Below are positions 1 through 9,895 of a stretch of 64,000 bases of DNA, piece by piece. The number at the start of each line of letters is the position of its first letter. The first letter of the stretch is position 1. A program made the translations under genes and the position numbers. The DNA is from Blastomussa wellsi (lineage: Eukaryota; Cnidaria; Anthozoa; Scleractinia; Plerogyridae), in NCBI GenBank assembly GCA_947652115.1, contig OX393562.1, forward strand, positions 15,833,217 to 15,897,216, given 5' to 3'. Below the pieces are notes generated by a model. It made no database searches. It worked only from the letters and a program-made list of their open reading frames with translations, and was not told the origin of the DNA.

Positions 1-411
1 TCACGAAAAAGAAATTTCTTCAGACTTCGATGCGATTAATTGGTAATTGGACCACGTGACGTACAATGTACAATTCAGGGAGTAATGTTGCTATTGGTTA
101 CTCGCAAATTTTTTTCTACTGGGCACCATGAAAGTCCGGTTAAAGCCCTGTAGCAAAACCGGTTCTCAAAGAAAAGCGACGGGTACAGTTACGTACACTA
201 CAAAAGCGAGAGCAACATTTACAGCTGTATGTTAGGCGACATGGGTCTTCACACAGATACCCCTCTTGGAAAGCCTCATTAGTTTCGCGCCCGAGTTTAC
301 CCTGAATTGTACTCTACTCGATCCAAATACCATTACTTATAAAACAAGACCAATAACATACAATGATACATGCTGATACGTAATATGATACTAAAACCTT
401 TTTGCTTCCAG
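1..411. other. 5' flank of the bHLH gene
   Basis: No protein-coding signal is visible. The stretch probably holds the promoter and first intron of the bHLH gene, because a pyrimidine-rich acceptor (tttttgcttccag) ends at 411, just before the coding exon. Bases about 232-310 resemble bases about 16220-16300 (shared words such as gttaggcgacat and cttggaa-gcctcat), so a dispersed repeat fragment lies here. Confidence 0.5.
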
Positions 412-417
412 GTAGCC

Positions 418-1955
418 ATGGAAAGTTTTACAGATGATCGAACAAAGAAACCTCGTAAACGACAAATGTCCAGAGCAAAGAGAATCCTAGCAAACCGACG
501 GGAGAGAGAACGTGTTCGCAAAATGAACGACGCCTTCGAAGAGCTACGAAGCACAATCCCGAATTACGAAGAGACCCGAGTGAAAACGAAGTTGGAATTA
601 CTGCGCATTGCCACAAACTACATCCAAAATCTAAAAGACCACATTCAGAGTTCTATCCATGGGCATGAAGGCTACAACAATTCTTCAATGAATCCACTGA
701 TGTATCCACCGACCTTTGAAATGGAAAGTAGCGGCCCTTCTAAGTCACGTGTGTCTGAGTATCCATTTCCGCCTCAGTTTCCAGTTCCTCCGCCGCCGGC
801 GTTCACCGAGATGGCTAGTTTCCAGTTTGCTCAACAGCAGCCGGCTTCCCATGGGAATCCGTTCCCCACACCACTGCCAAATGGTAACGCCCCAGATAGC
901 TCCAATCAAGACTTTTGCAACCTTTTGACGACAACTCTTGCTGACTCGCACGTAGGGGAGAGTTTCCTATACAATCTGCAGGTAGGATATATTACCATCA
1001 TTAAAATGCAATATTTTCATTTTTCAACTTCAATTGCATATTGACCCACTAATCGTCATTTTCGCTGACTATCGGGCGCCATAATAGATAGAAGATAAAA
1101 GATAGAAGATAGAAAAAGGGGCCTTAAAAAGTTGTATCCCTAAAGGTCTTTTAAGAATTAGTTGAAACTAGTTTAGTCAAACAATTGAGTTCTTCATCCA
1201 AGAGAGAAAACTGATCTTTGGTCAGGTTTGGGCAGTATGATGTTCCTATAAAAAATATTCAACAAAATTTAGCTGACTGGGCCAATTAGAGAAAAAGTGT
1301 AGGTGATCATTAATTGCGTGTCTGAATGTCATTGTCCAGCCTTTTATTGCCCAAATCCCAGTTCCAGAAGCGACAAAATCAGGACTTTGACGTTCAAATG
1401 CGTTGTTTTTCTGTTATTCATTATCATTTTAATTAGTTTTTATTTATTTATGAATGTTGGCTACCGTATCTCGGTGTAGCGTTGAGGTTACCACTGCTCG
1501 CCTGATATCCGTGGATATCCTGGGTCAGACAAGTCCTCTGAAAACCTATTTATCCTAAAAGTCAGTGGTATTAAAATCTCCTTTAGGCAAATTACCCCTT
1601 TTAGTACCCATATAATAAGTAAGCAAAGGTTTTTGTGTAGGGTAGAGGAGGTACCTGTGTGCAGGCAAGAAACCTCTTGTTGGATCGAGAACCCTGAAGG
1701 ACAAAACCCATTGGTCTGCTTTGTGTGCATGAAGCTTTCATCGATAGTAAAATGGCACAAAATGGTTTTGAATAATTTACATATCTAATAGAGTGGGGTC
1801 TATACGGGGAGCGCGTTAACCACTATCTAGCTACTGTCTTTTTGTTGTGAAATGGTGGGTTCTGTTCCAATAATCATGTTTTTAACGTTTTTCTTATCTT
1901 TTCTATCTTGCACTGACAGAGTGAAGCTTCCAGTTTTTATGCTGAAGGTCATTGA
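418..1955 (+). CDS. bHLH transcription factor (group A-like), two coding exons
   Basis: Probable nuclear DNA-binding regulator. Coding exons are 418-981 and 1920-1955. The donor after CAG (gtagga) and the acceptor ending ttgcactgacag join in phase 0 and add 11 residues before TGA, giving about 199 aa. The bHLH domain covers residues 19-76: a basic region with ANRRERERVRK containing the E-box-contacting Glu, helix 1 (MNDAFEELRSTIP), a short loop and helix 2 (KTKLELLRIATNYIQNL). The rest is low complexity, with a Pro-rich segment around residues 115-145. The start at 418 is chosen because it is the first ATG after the acceptor at 411; bases 412-417 would be 5'UTR. Helix 2 carries KTKLELL where group A factors usually have a (L/M)SKxxTL-type sequence, so I cannot place it in the atonal, achaete-scute, Hand or twist families. 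Known of the family: group A factors dimerise with E proteins and bind CANNTG. Inferred: a lineage-specific cnidarian member. Confidence 0.85.
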
Positions 1956-2659
1956 AGATCAAAACAGGAATTTATTGAAGGCACAAGACATTTTAAGAAG
2001 TCCGTCTTACGACGAAATCTTTTAAGAATTTGAATTTGACTTGGACTTCAAAATTATCGAAACATTTGCAATTCATTGTCCCTAATTTAAGTATTGAAAC
2101 ATTAACAGCCTACTTTTTTAGACAACGATAGTGAAAAAACACCCTTAAAAAGGCTAGAGAATTTGTTAAATTTTGTTAAATTTGTAGACATTTAGATGTT
2201 TATTACAGGAGCTTATTTATTTCCTTAATTAACGGGGCATTGTCATGCTGTTAAAGGGTATTTTTAAAAAGCGTAATGCTGTCGACGTAACAAGGAAAAC
2301 CTAATAACAAAATGGTCTAATTTTGTTGTCAAGGACTATAGTATTATATTGAAACTATTGATTTTTGCATGCTGTCACAGATTACGAGGATGGAAATGGA
2401 TTGTAATTTGAGCTTTAAGCTATGCATTGAAAAACTCGCCCAAAAAATATTGTGGTCTGCTTTCTCTGCTAAAATTTCATCTGAATTCATCTTGGTGAGT
2501 CTGTTGGAGCATTTTGTGCACAATAACAGGCACAAAGCAGCGATTTTGGCAGAATTGACCCAAAACGGCAAAAATCCCCGCGACAATGCCCCTTTAAAAA
2601 CAAAAACAAAACATGTCGTAAAGTTTCAAAAGTAACGGCCCTCTTTACTGTGTTAACTT

Positions 2660-2739
2660 TAGCCCAGTTCCTGAAATCTCCCTTCGACGCGCCCCAGCTA
2701 TAAAAGATGCGCGGAAGTGAGAGTTCAGGGACTGGGCTA
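2660..2739. repeat. Imperfect hairpin, 80 bp
   Basis: The arm beginning tagcccagttcctgaaat is matched on the opposite strand by the arm ending gttcagggactgggcta. The loop contains a TATAAAAG-like string. It looks like a small MITE-type or foldback element rather than a promoter, because no gene follows. Confidence 0.6.
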
Positions 2740-2966
2740 TATCGGATACTCGACACACTTTTCCGATCGCGAAGCCGAGTTAACTATCTCGAAAGTATCG
2801 CTTACAGAAAACAAGGGTAAATCAATAGTTTTATTGTTTAGTAGAAAGCCTGAAGGATTGCAGTCCAAACCGTACAAATTCAAATACGTTTAAGCCAAAA
2901 TTAAAATCAAGAAAAAAATGCCCCTTTGAAGAGCAACGGGGAGCGTTATATAATAGAGTAATATTT

Positions 2967-3045
2967 AACAATTATACCACGAGCGCGCATTTGATATGAG
3001 ATGGTAGATAGCCAACGAGGCGCGTGGCGCTGAGATGGCTATAAC

Positions 3046-3080
<35 letters not shown>

Positions 3081-3082
3081 TT
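2967..3082. repeat. Foldback element with arms rich in gcgcg and gatatgagatgg
   Basis: The left arm (aacaattataccacgagcgc) is complementary to the right arm (gcgagtggaataattgtt); each arm continues into a gatatgagatgg / ccatctcatatc pairing. A related copy in the opposite orientation lies at about 56073-56166, sharing cattggctatctatcatctc and ctcgtgg-gtaattgtt. This is a dispersed non-autonomous repeat. Confidence 0.65.
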
Positions 3083-4456
3083 TTATTAAAAACGCCCAAA
3101 AAATATTGCACAAACATTGCGAAAAATGCATTCTTTTACGCTTATACCTACCACATTTGTAGGTGAATGGTATATTAGCTCAGATACCGTTTCCTCTAAA
3201 CCAATCAAAACTCAGGAAATGCAATATACCATAGCTAGTTTTTAATAAATCATAATGTTATAATGACAGCGTAATAAATTGCATTTGGTAATATCACTTG
3301 TAGAATTCACTGATAATTCCGTGAACCCCAATACAAATCAACAGTAGAATTAACTTTTGATGCAGATCTCTACTGAATTAAAATGCCAAACAAAATGGAA
3401 TCCAATAATAATACTGCGCATTCAATTTGTGGTTTCATTTCACAAGTGCGATATAAAATATTCGCGTCCGATCTGTATGGGGTGAAATTTTGTCTCTTAT
3501 TTGGGGGGCGGGAGGGGGGGATTCTAGATAAAAAATTTGTCATTATTTCTAACCTTCTGGTATGTTGTCTGGCCTGATAGTATTAGTTTTCAGTCAGGAT
3601 ACTTAAAAACTCTTGCGCTACAGTCCCGGATCTTGGCCTTGAGCTAAGGGGGGTGTGGAGTCATTTTTTTGGGGGGATTGGGTGGGGTGGCTCCCCTAGA
3701 TCAGCCACTGCTATATCTTTCTTCCAATGAGCAGAAATAGCAATAAGCAAAGCTTATGTGCAACTTGTCGAAATTCACTGAGATGGAGGGGGTAGCATGT
3801 GACAGACAGACAGACAGACAGACATGTTTCATTTGGAGTTTTATACAATAAATAGTATATCGACCATGGATTCCAAATAACTAAAAATTACGAACAACAA
3901 TACATGGCTAATAAGTTATTAATTAATTAATTAAGTCCTAGAATATTTACTTTTTGCCGTCTTTCCCTTTCCTTTTTGCAAAGCATTCAAATATATGTTT
4001 TGATATTAGTTTCTTAGCGTTTACGCTAGGGGGGAGAAGGGGTGTTATTAGAAACATGAATATGCACTGCACCAGCACTCCTTCTAAGGGACATTCGAAA
4101 ACGTACACCCCCTCCCCCCTTAGCAGGAATTTAGTCATGGTCCAGCACCTAGTCCAGCATTTTAACCTTCCAAACGCAGACGCCTCTCCAAAACCAACAC
4201 TTCTTCTGGTATCAAGATTGCCCTCGTACTAGCTTTAGGTTCGACTGTATTGTTTTATGTGGCATTGTGACTCCTTCAATTTTACAGTGTTGCAAATAGG
4301 ACTTTTGCTCGAATACTCGCAAAATTTTAGTGCGTGCTTATTTACTCGTGCTTGTATATTTTAATAAATGCTCGCATGCTCTATTTTTAGCGGAGGCAGT
4401 TTTTTTGCGAAGTGTTTTGTTGCTCGGAAGGCTAACTTTTATCGATGGTAACTTAA

Positions 4457-5146
4457 AGCCCCGGTCAAACTATCGAACGCAACATATCGCGGCATTGTTT
4501 CGCATAACATGTTGCACACGTTTGCGATATGTTGCAACATGTTGCGTGTTGTTGGCTCAAGTTTGAAAATGGTCAAATTTTTCACGCAACATTTGTGGAT
4601 GTTGCATGATGTTGGACACGTTTGGCAACGTATGCACAACATTGTTGTGCTGGGGCATGCACACTAGTTTGATTTCCAACATGTCCAAGCGCGAGCGCTC
4701 TTTGCAACGTGCATTAAGGCGCTCCAAGAGTCGCCATCAACTCTGGACGTCGTGTTAAAGGTAAGTCACTTCGCGCTGTATGTGGACGAAAGACTCAACA
4801 GATCAGAGAAACGCATAAGCCGCCTTTTATTTGACCTAAAAGTGAACAGCGAATTAATAAACACCACCCTTCGCAAGTAACACAGTTCCAACAATTCTTT
4901 TGCCTTATCTTTTCACCCTTTTTCGGCAACCGCCAGAAGCAGCGCCAACGTCAAAATAGATCTTCCTGAACTCCATTAATTGACTACGGCATTTACGTTC
5001 GAGCACGCCAGGTATCATTAAAAAGTATGTTGTATGGTGTTGCGGCAGATGTTGCGTGCGTTTGGCCAGGTCCTTCCATGTCGCAACAAGTTCCAACAAT
5101 GTTGCGATATGTTGCGTTCAAATGTTGCGATCGTTTGTCCGGGGCT
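4457..5146. mobile_element. MITE with TTAA target duplication, 690 bp
   Basis: Near-perfect 14-bp terminal inverted repeats, AGCCCCGGTCAAAC and GTTTGTCCGGGGCT (13 of 14 positions pair), are flanked on both sides by TTAA (4453-4456 and 5147-5150). The interior is rich in short motifs around gttgcaacatgttgc and has no transposase ORF. TTAA duplication is the signature of piggyBac-type insertion, so this is most likely a non-autonomous derivative of that superfamily. That assignment is inferred from the TTAA only. Confidence 0.75.
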
Positions 5147-5379
5147 TTAAAACAGAATCCTCTTAACAGAAGTCAACAACTACAGGCACCATACAAAGGA
5201 CTAATTCACGACATGGACAAAACAAACAGACCGAATAGAACGACCTAACTTTACCGACGGATCGAAACCGACCAATCACGACCGACGACAACTACCCGAG
5301 TCTTACAGCCAATGACATCACGGCTAAACGGACCAATCAGTTTTCACGAACCAAACTTATAACATTCGACTGACAAACA

Positions 5380-5520
5380 ACTCTTCACATGACTCTGATG
5401 ATGACTTCCGCCCAGGTTGTCGAAACGTCAGTCACTGACACCGACAACAATCCTTCTCAGGACTACCCTCACCCGGACGATCAAAATACACCATCGACTG
5501 TTACCCCCGGGTTCAAACCA
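5380..5520 (+). repeat. Retroelement tail-like fragment
   Basis: The string gttgtcgaaacgtcagtcac, followed by a proline- and aspartate-rich reading, resembles in wording the tail at 61575-61655 (ctcgaaacgtcagc) that sits behind a GIY-YIG fragment. I infer a fragment of a Penelope-like element tail. The match is short. Confidence 0.35.
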
Positions 5521-6830
5521 TTTACTGTATTTGTGCTTATATGTTCGATACCCTGGAGTTGTATTCTGTTTTCAGAATCATTTTTCGATTCTGAAAGCAA
5601 AAATATCCAATGATTCACCCGACATTTTGAACTAACCTCAGATCACAATACAACATTACCTCTAAAACGAAGATTTGTATGGACATGAATATTTGCCCAA
5701 AAAAATTGTTGCTCTTCATGTTACGAAGACCTTTGTACCATCAATTTAGGGTTTTAAAACTGACATGACGTCACGCATGAAAAACAACCCTCAAGTCACG
5801 TTATACAAAATACGTGTTAGGATGTCACGAAACTCAATTAAAACATCTGTAGTGCTGAACACACATCCCCCAAAACACTATTTAAAAACAATAATTTCAA
5901 CAAATAATCTTGAATTAAAATGTCCGCGTTAATACAAGTTAAGTTGAAACTGTCATTCAGTATTTGCTCAAAAATGTGAATAAGACTGCAGAAATGTTGT
6001 CGGAAACTTTATTAAAGAAATTCTTTTTCGAACAATCATCGTGTTTGAAGAAGATGCTTTGAAGGAAACTAAACCGAGTCTCGTTTATACTCATATTATG
6101 ATGGAAGGAGTCCCTTCTCTTCCAGTTTTTTTCCACACAGGAAAGGTTTTTTCGTTGCAATTCACTTCCAAAACTCTCAGAATCAAACCAAAAGATGGCT
6201 GAGAAAAATACTATCAGATTTGTTCAAGGGATTTAAAGGCTAAACGCAGTATGTAAAAGCAGAACAGAAAACTGCACTTTGATAAAATGTAAGACACGAT
6301 GAGTCTTCTAGGGAAGTACACTATTGCCTGTCCTCACAAGAAAAGAAATATTAAATTTTAAATGCAAAAGCAGATAATGAAAGATTAACAAGATAGCGAT
6401 CATGTATTTTTTCCATTTAACGATTGTGGTATTGGTTTTCAATATATTCTCAACTTTCTAAAACTGTGCGAGTGTCATACACTAAAGGTCGCTTAGACTC
6501 TGATGCATGCTTGTCATATCTTTAATAAACATCAGCAAATAGCGGATAAAAGCCGTCAAACTAGGCTACTTATGTTTATTCAGAGGGGTCCCTTTGTTTT
6601 AATTTCTATATGACGCACAATAAAAAAAATAAATCCTGAAAAAAAGAAATGTAAAAATCGGAAATTTTTTTCGGTTAATAGCGCTTTACCGAAAATTCGT
6701 TTGTAATTGGCTAGGTTTTATTTCCAACTTTTGGTTACTGAGTAAAACAAATAACGGATTTCAGTTTTGCATTTGAGCAGAAAGCGTTGAGAGCCTTGTT
6801 TTGCTAAGAGTCAGGGTCATAAAAGATTTT

Positions 6831-7512
6831 TAACAGCTGATTTCACTCTCAGGCGAGAGGAAGACATTGAGTCACGTCTTTACACTAAAAGCTGATCATT
6901 GTCCCGGATGCTAGCAAAGTGAGCTAATCACAGAATGTATATTTCGTTTCCTTGTTGTATAGCAAGACACTCAAAATAATTAACAAAAGGCTGTACGTTG
7001 CAAAAACAACGGTTCATAGTAAAAAGTGGTCGACAAAGAACCTTTCACTTTGTAACGGACACACCGTTCGTTTTCCAACGCTCTTAGTTCCAGAGAAAGA
7101 ATTGAGAACGGGATTAAAGAACGGCTTATCTTTAAAAAATCGCCACGTTTTGATCGCAGCTAGTCTGTTTCGGTTTGATTCCTTAGTACTTTGGTTCTAT
7201 ACTTTATGAAGACTACCATTTTGAGGTCTCCTTTAATTTGAAAGTAAATTTTGAAAACAAAATGAGCGATAAAGCTACTTGTGTTTTCTGTACTTTGTGA
7301 GCAGGAAGGAAGACGTAGAATGTTTTTCAAAAGTGCGACAATCTGCGAATCGGATTTTTTAAAATAAAGAATTACAATATACAACAGCTGAATTTAGATC
7401 ATTCTCGTTCTCAGGCCTTTAGAGAATATACAGTCACGTCTTCCATTCAAAACCTGATCGCCATTCCGGATGTTAGCTCAACGCACCAATCACAGCACAC
7501 TTCTTTCATTTT
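6831..7512. repeat. Diverged duplicated segment upstream of the GPCR
   Basis: Copy A (6831-6951) and copy B (7382-7512) share, in the same order, aacagctga, tctcagg, agtcacgtctt, ctgatc, attccggatg-type and aatcacag strings. Copy B ends about 115 bases before the GPCR start codon, so it may include promoter sequence; copy A is about 550 bases further upstream. No second GPCR copy is detectable after copy A, only a short ORF of unclear value at 6952-7209. Confidence 0.5.
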
Positions 7513-7627
7513 GATTTTACCCGTTATCAGTTAAAACAATCATAAAAGACTTAACGTGCTCAAATTTACTACGACTTCTCATTGCACACTCGTCATAGAA
7601 AAAAGAGTTCAAGTCTTCTTGTTCCTG

Positions 7628-8617
7628 ATGAACTTCACAGACGTTTCTAAAAAATTCCTTGTTGAAGAGCAATTGAACTCCGCAAAAGGGCAGATTTGCG
7701 GGCCGGCGTTTGCTCTTGGGGCAGAGCTTTGCCTCAGTTCAGCTGTGATAATGGCTACAGTAGCTAGTGTGACCGTAGCAGGTAATATACTCCTGCTGTT
7801 GACAATTCAGCAAAACTTTCGTCTCCTGTTTCGCACTCCTTCAACGTTCCTGATTGCGAATCTAGGGGTTTCAGACCTGCTAGTCGGCCTGCTTGTTGGC
7901 TATCTTGTCGTCGTGAGAGACACTTACCGCTACAAGCAACGCGAGGTACCCGACGCTGTCCGAGTGCTTATCGAAGTTTTCGAAGGACTGACGATGTTTA
8001 TCAGTGGTTGTACTATCATTGCGTTGTCAGCGGATCGATACATCGCCGTGTCAGACCCGATGGGGTATCGATCGAGGGTGACGAAAAAGCGAATCAAGAT
8101 TTTCGTACTGCTGGTGTGGATCGCTGCAGTTTTATTGTGTACTTTACCACTGACTGGTCTTGACAAGAAAGTTTACACCATTATATATCTGCATACCCAT
8201 GCAACAATTCCCATATTTTTGCTGACGGCGGTCTGCATCAAAATGTTTCGAGCTTTAAAGCGTCATCGACGAGAAATGGATACACTGCAAAACTCTGCTG
8301 TAAACAGAAGACGAGAAATGGAACGGGAGCGAAAAATGGCTCAAACTGTGTACATAATTTTATCTTTGTTTTATTTAACGTTACTTCCAGCTTACGTCAC
8401 GATACACTTGATGTGTCTTTACAAAGGCTCCAGTTTATACATGAGGTCAGTCTTTCGGCTGGCAGACTTTATATCGACGAGATTTCTGTTTCTTAACTCG
8501 GCAATTGATCCATACGTTTATGCATGGAGAATTCCGAGGTATCGCCGAGGTTTTATGAGGATCGTTTCTTTCATTAAGAAAAGAAGAAAAACAGAAATAT
8601 GTCATAGGAGACCATAG
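7628..8617 (+). CDS. Class A (rhodopsin-like) GPCR, intronless
   Basis: Seven-transmembrane receptor of 329 aa in one exon. The ATG at 7628 gives MNFTD with an N-glycosylation site and a short extracellular N-terminus; the frame stays open upstream but has no earlier ATG. Landmarks: GN (N53, 1.50), LGVSD (D83, 2.50), DRY at 136-138, W164 (4.50), P195 (5.50), P254 (6.50) and DPYVY at 294-298 replacing NPxxY. The usual Cys at 3.25 is absent (R112), extracellular loop 2 is very short, and the 6.48 position of CWxP is Leu. Loss of Cys 3.25, a short loop 2 and DPxxY are known of the MECA group (melanocortin, EDG, cannabinoid, adenosine), so a MECA-like orphan receptor is the best guess. Intracellular loop 3 and the C-terminus are Arg/Lys-rich. 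The ligand is unknown. Single-exon GPCRs are common in cnidarian expansions. Confidence 0.88.
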   Translation: MNFTDVSKKFLVEEQLNSAKGQICGPAFALGAELCLSSAVIMATVASVTVAGNILLLLTIQQNFRLLFRTPSTFLIANLGVSDLLVGLLVGYLVVVRDTYRYKQREVPDAVRVLIEVFEGLTMFISGCTIIALSADRYIAVSDPMGYRSRVTKKRIKIFVLLVWIAAVLLCTLPLTGLDKKVYTIIYLHTHATIPIFLLTAVCIKMFRALKRHRREMDTLQNSAVNRRREMERERKMAQTVYIILSLFYLTLLPAYVTIHLMCLYKGSSLYMRSVFRLADFISTRFLFLNSAIDPYVYAWRIPRYRRGFMRIVSFIKKRRKTEICHRRP

Positions 8618-9184
8618 GAGGCATAAGCAAACTTACAAAATATACAGCAGCCTGCATAAACCTGCTTGATAATTTATAAGCTGGATTAAATTAAAGAAAT
8701 AACCATTGAATTTTACTTTTGATTATGGTAGAACTGGCTAAACTATAAAGAATTTAGACATAGAGAATTTAGATCAGAGTCATTCCTGTCCTTGTAGAAG
8801 TTTAGAAGAAAGCCTTGGTTTGTGCACTGTTTTTAAGTATTTGAAGGTCTTCTAGTGTCATAAGAAATTAAATAGGCCAGTTTTTTGGTGTGTCGGACAC
8901 GTATTTTTTACAATCTAAGAACTTTCCAGGTTTTTTTCGCAAACCGTCGTTTGGGGTTAGAAATGGCTATCTTGAGGGGGAGAACTGGGGGTCCCCATGG
9001 AAGAAAAAGATTCTGAGAAAGAATCCAGAAGAAGCCTGCATCTAAATACTACGGAAAGTGAATGTTTTAAGAAATTTTTGGCGATTCTTAGAATGTTTAT
9101 GAAGAAGAAAAGGATTGGTCATGGCCTTGAGCTCTCTTGCCCCCTTATCACTGTGCCCTCATGGATAAGCTGTCACTTGGTCAG

Positions 9185-9780
9185 CGCCGTTCTCGTCCCC
9201 AGAGGCCGCGATCCGTTTTGGTCAGCACCAAGAATCACGACCTCTGGCCGTCTCTAAAACCGGAAGTCCGCGAATCACGGACTCATTGTCGAATCTGACA
9301 ATTCTGATTGGCTCAATCTCGTTCCCAGAGCCCGCGTTCCCCTAGACCAGCAGTCGTGTTTCCCGACTGCTGGTCTAGGGGAACGCGGGCTCTGGGAACG
9401 AGATTGATTGGCTGAAAACTACAGAACGAGTACTCTGCGCATGCTCACAAGCTGGGGGTGGCCCATTCTCGTCCCCAGTGGCCGCGATTTTTGGTCAGCA
9501 CCAAGAATCACGACCACTGGCCGTCTCCAAAACCGGAAGTCCGCGAATCACGGACTCATTGTCGAATGTGACAATTCTGATTGGCTGCAGAACGAGTACT
9601 CTGCGCAAGCTCACAAGTTGGGGGTGGCCAGAGGTCGTGATTCTTGGTGCTGACCAAAAGGATCGCGGCCTCTGGGGACGATAATGGGGGTGGCCAGAGC
9701 TCAAAGAGAACCAGAGCTCTTAGCCAGAGCTCTCGACTCTTTGGTGCTTACCAAAAGGATCGTGGCCTCTGGGGACGAGA
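9185..9780. repeat. Nested palindromic repeat modules
   Basis: The unit at about 9185-9310 recurs at about 9467-9590 with few changes, including cggaagtccgcgaatcacgg and ctcattgtcgaat-tgacaa. Each unit contains its own inverted pair (gaggccgcgat...tcagcaccaagaatcacgacctc). A third, reverse-oriented part lies at 9625-9690, and a further piece at 9735-9780. The pattern suggests repeated insertion of related short inverted-repeat elements into one another. Confidence 0.65.
9314..9406. repeat. Perfect 43-bp-arm hairpin
   Basis: Bases 9314-9356 are exactly complementary to 9364-9406, with a 7-base loop (tgtttcc). The arms begin caatctcgttcccagagccc. A perfect arm of this length means a young foldback element or recent gene conversion between arms. 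Confidence 0.9.
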
Positions 9781-9895
9781 AGAGAATGGGTCAGCGCTCA
9801 CGCAAGCGCAACGCGTGTCAAATTTAGCGCGATAATTAACGAACATGGCGGCAAAGTGCTGATGGCACCGTTGCTTTGTCAATTCCTTGTGGAAA

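Larger units (their letters stand above)
1956..7627. other. Intergenic region, bHLH to GPCR
   Basis: No convincing gene. Short ORFs here lack codon bias, domains or splice context. Contents are inverted-repeat elements at 2660-2739 and 2967-3082, a (gaca)n microsatellite near 3801-3822, a TTAA-flanked element at 4457-5146, a Penelope-tail-like fragment near 5380-5520, and a near-duplicate segment at 6831-6951 / 7382-7512 that precedes the GPCR. The remaining sequence is AT-rich and featureless to me. Confidence 0.6.
8618..9895. other. Intergenic repeat cluster before the SLF2-like gene
   Basis: Bases 8618-9180 show nothing I recognise. Bases 9185-9780 hold several copies of a palindromic module (ctcgtccccag-ggccgcgat, cagcaccaagaatcacgac, gaatcacggactcattgtcg) in both orientations, with a perfect long hairpin at 9314-9406. 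Short ORFs across this block are products of the repeats. The SLF2-like 5'UTR probably begins after about 9790. Confidence 0.6.

Noticed and set aside
9408..9704. Several short ORFs reading FGQHQES or FWSAPRITT
   Set aside because: Translations of palindromic repeat modules on both strands.
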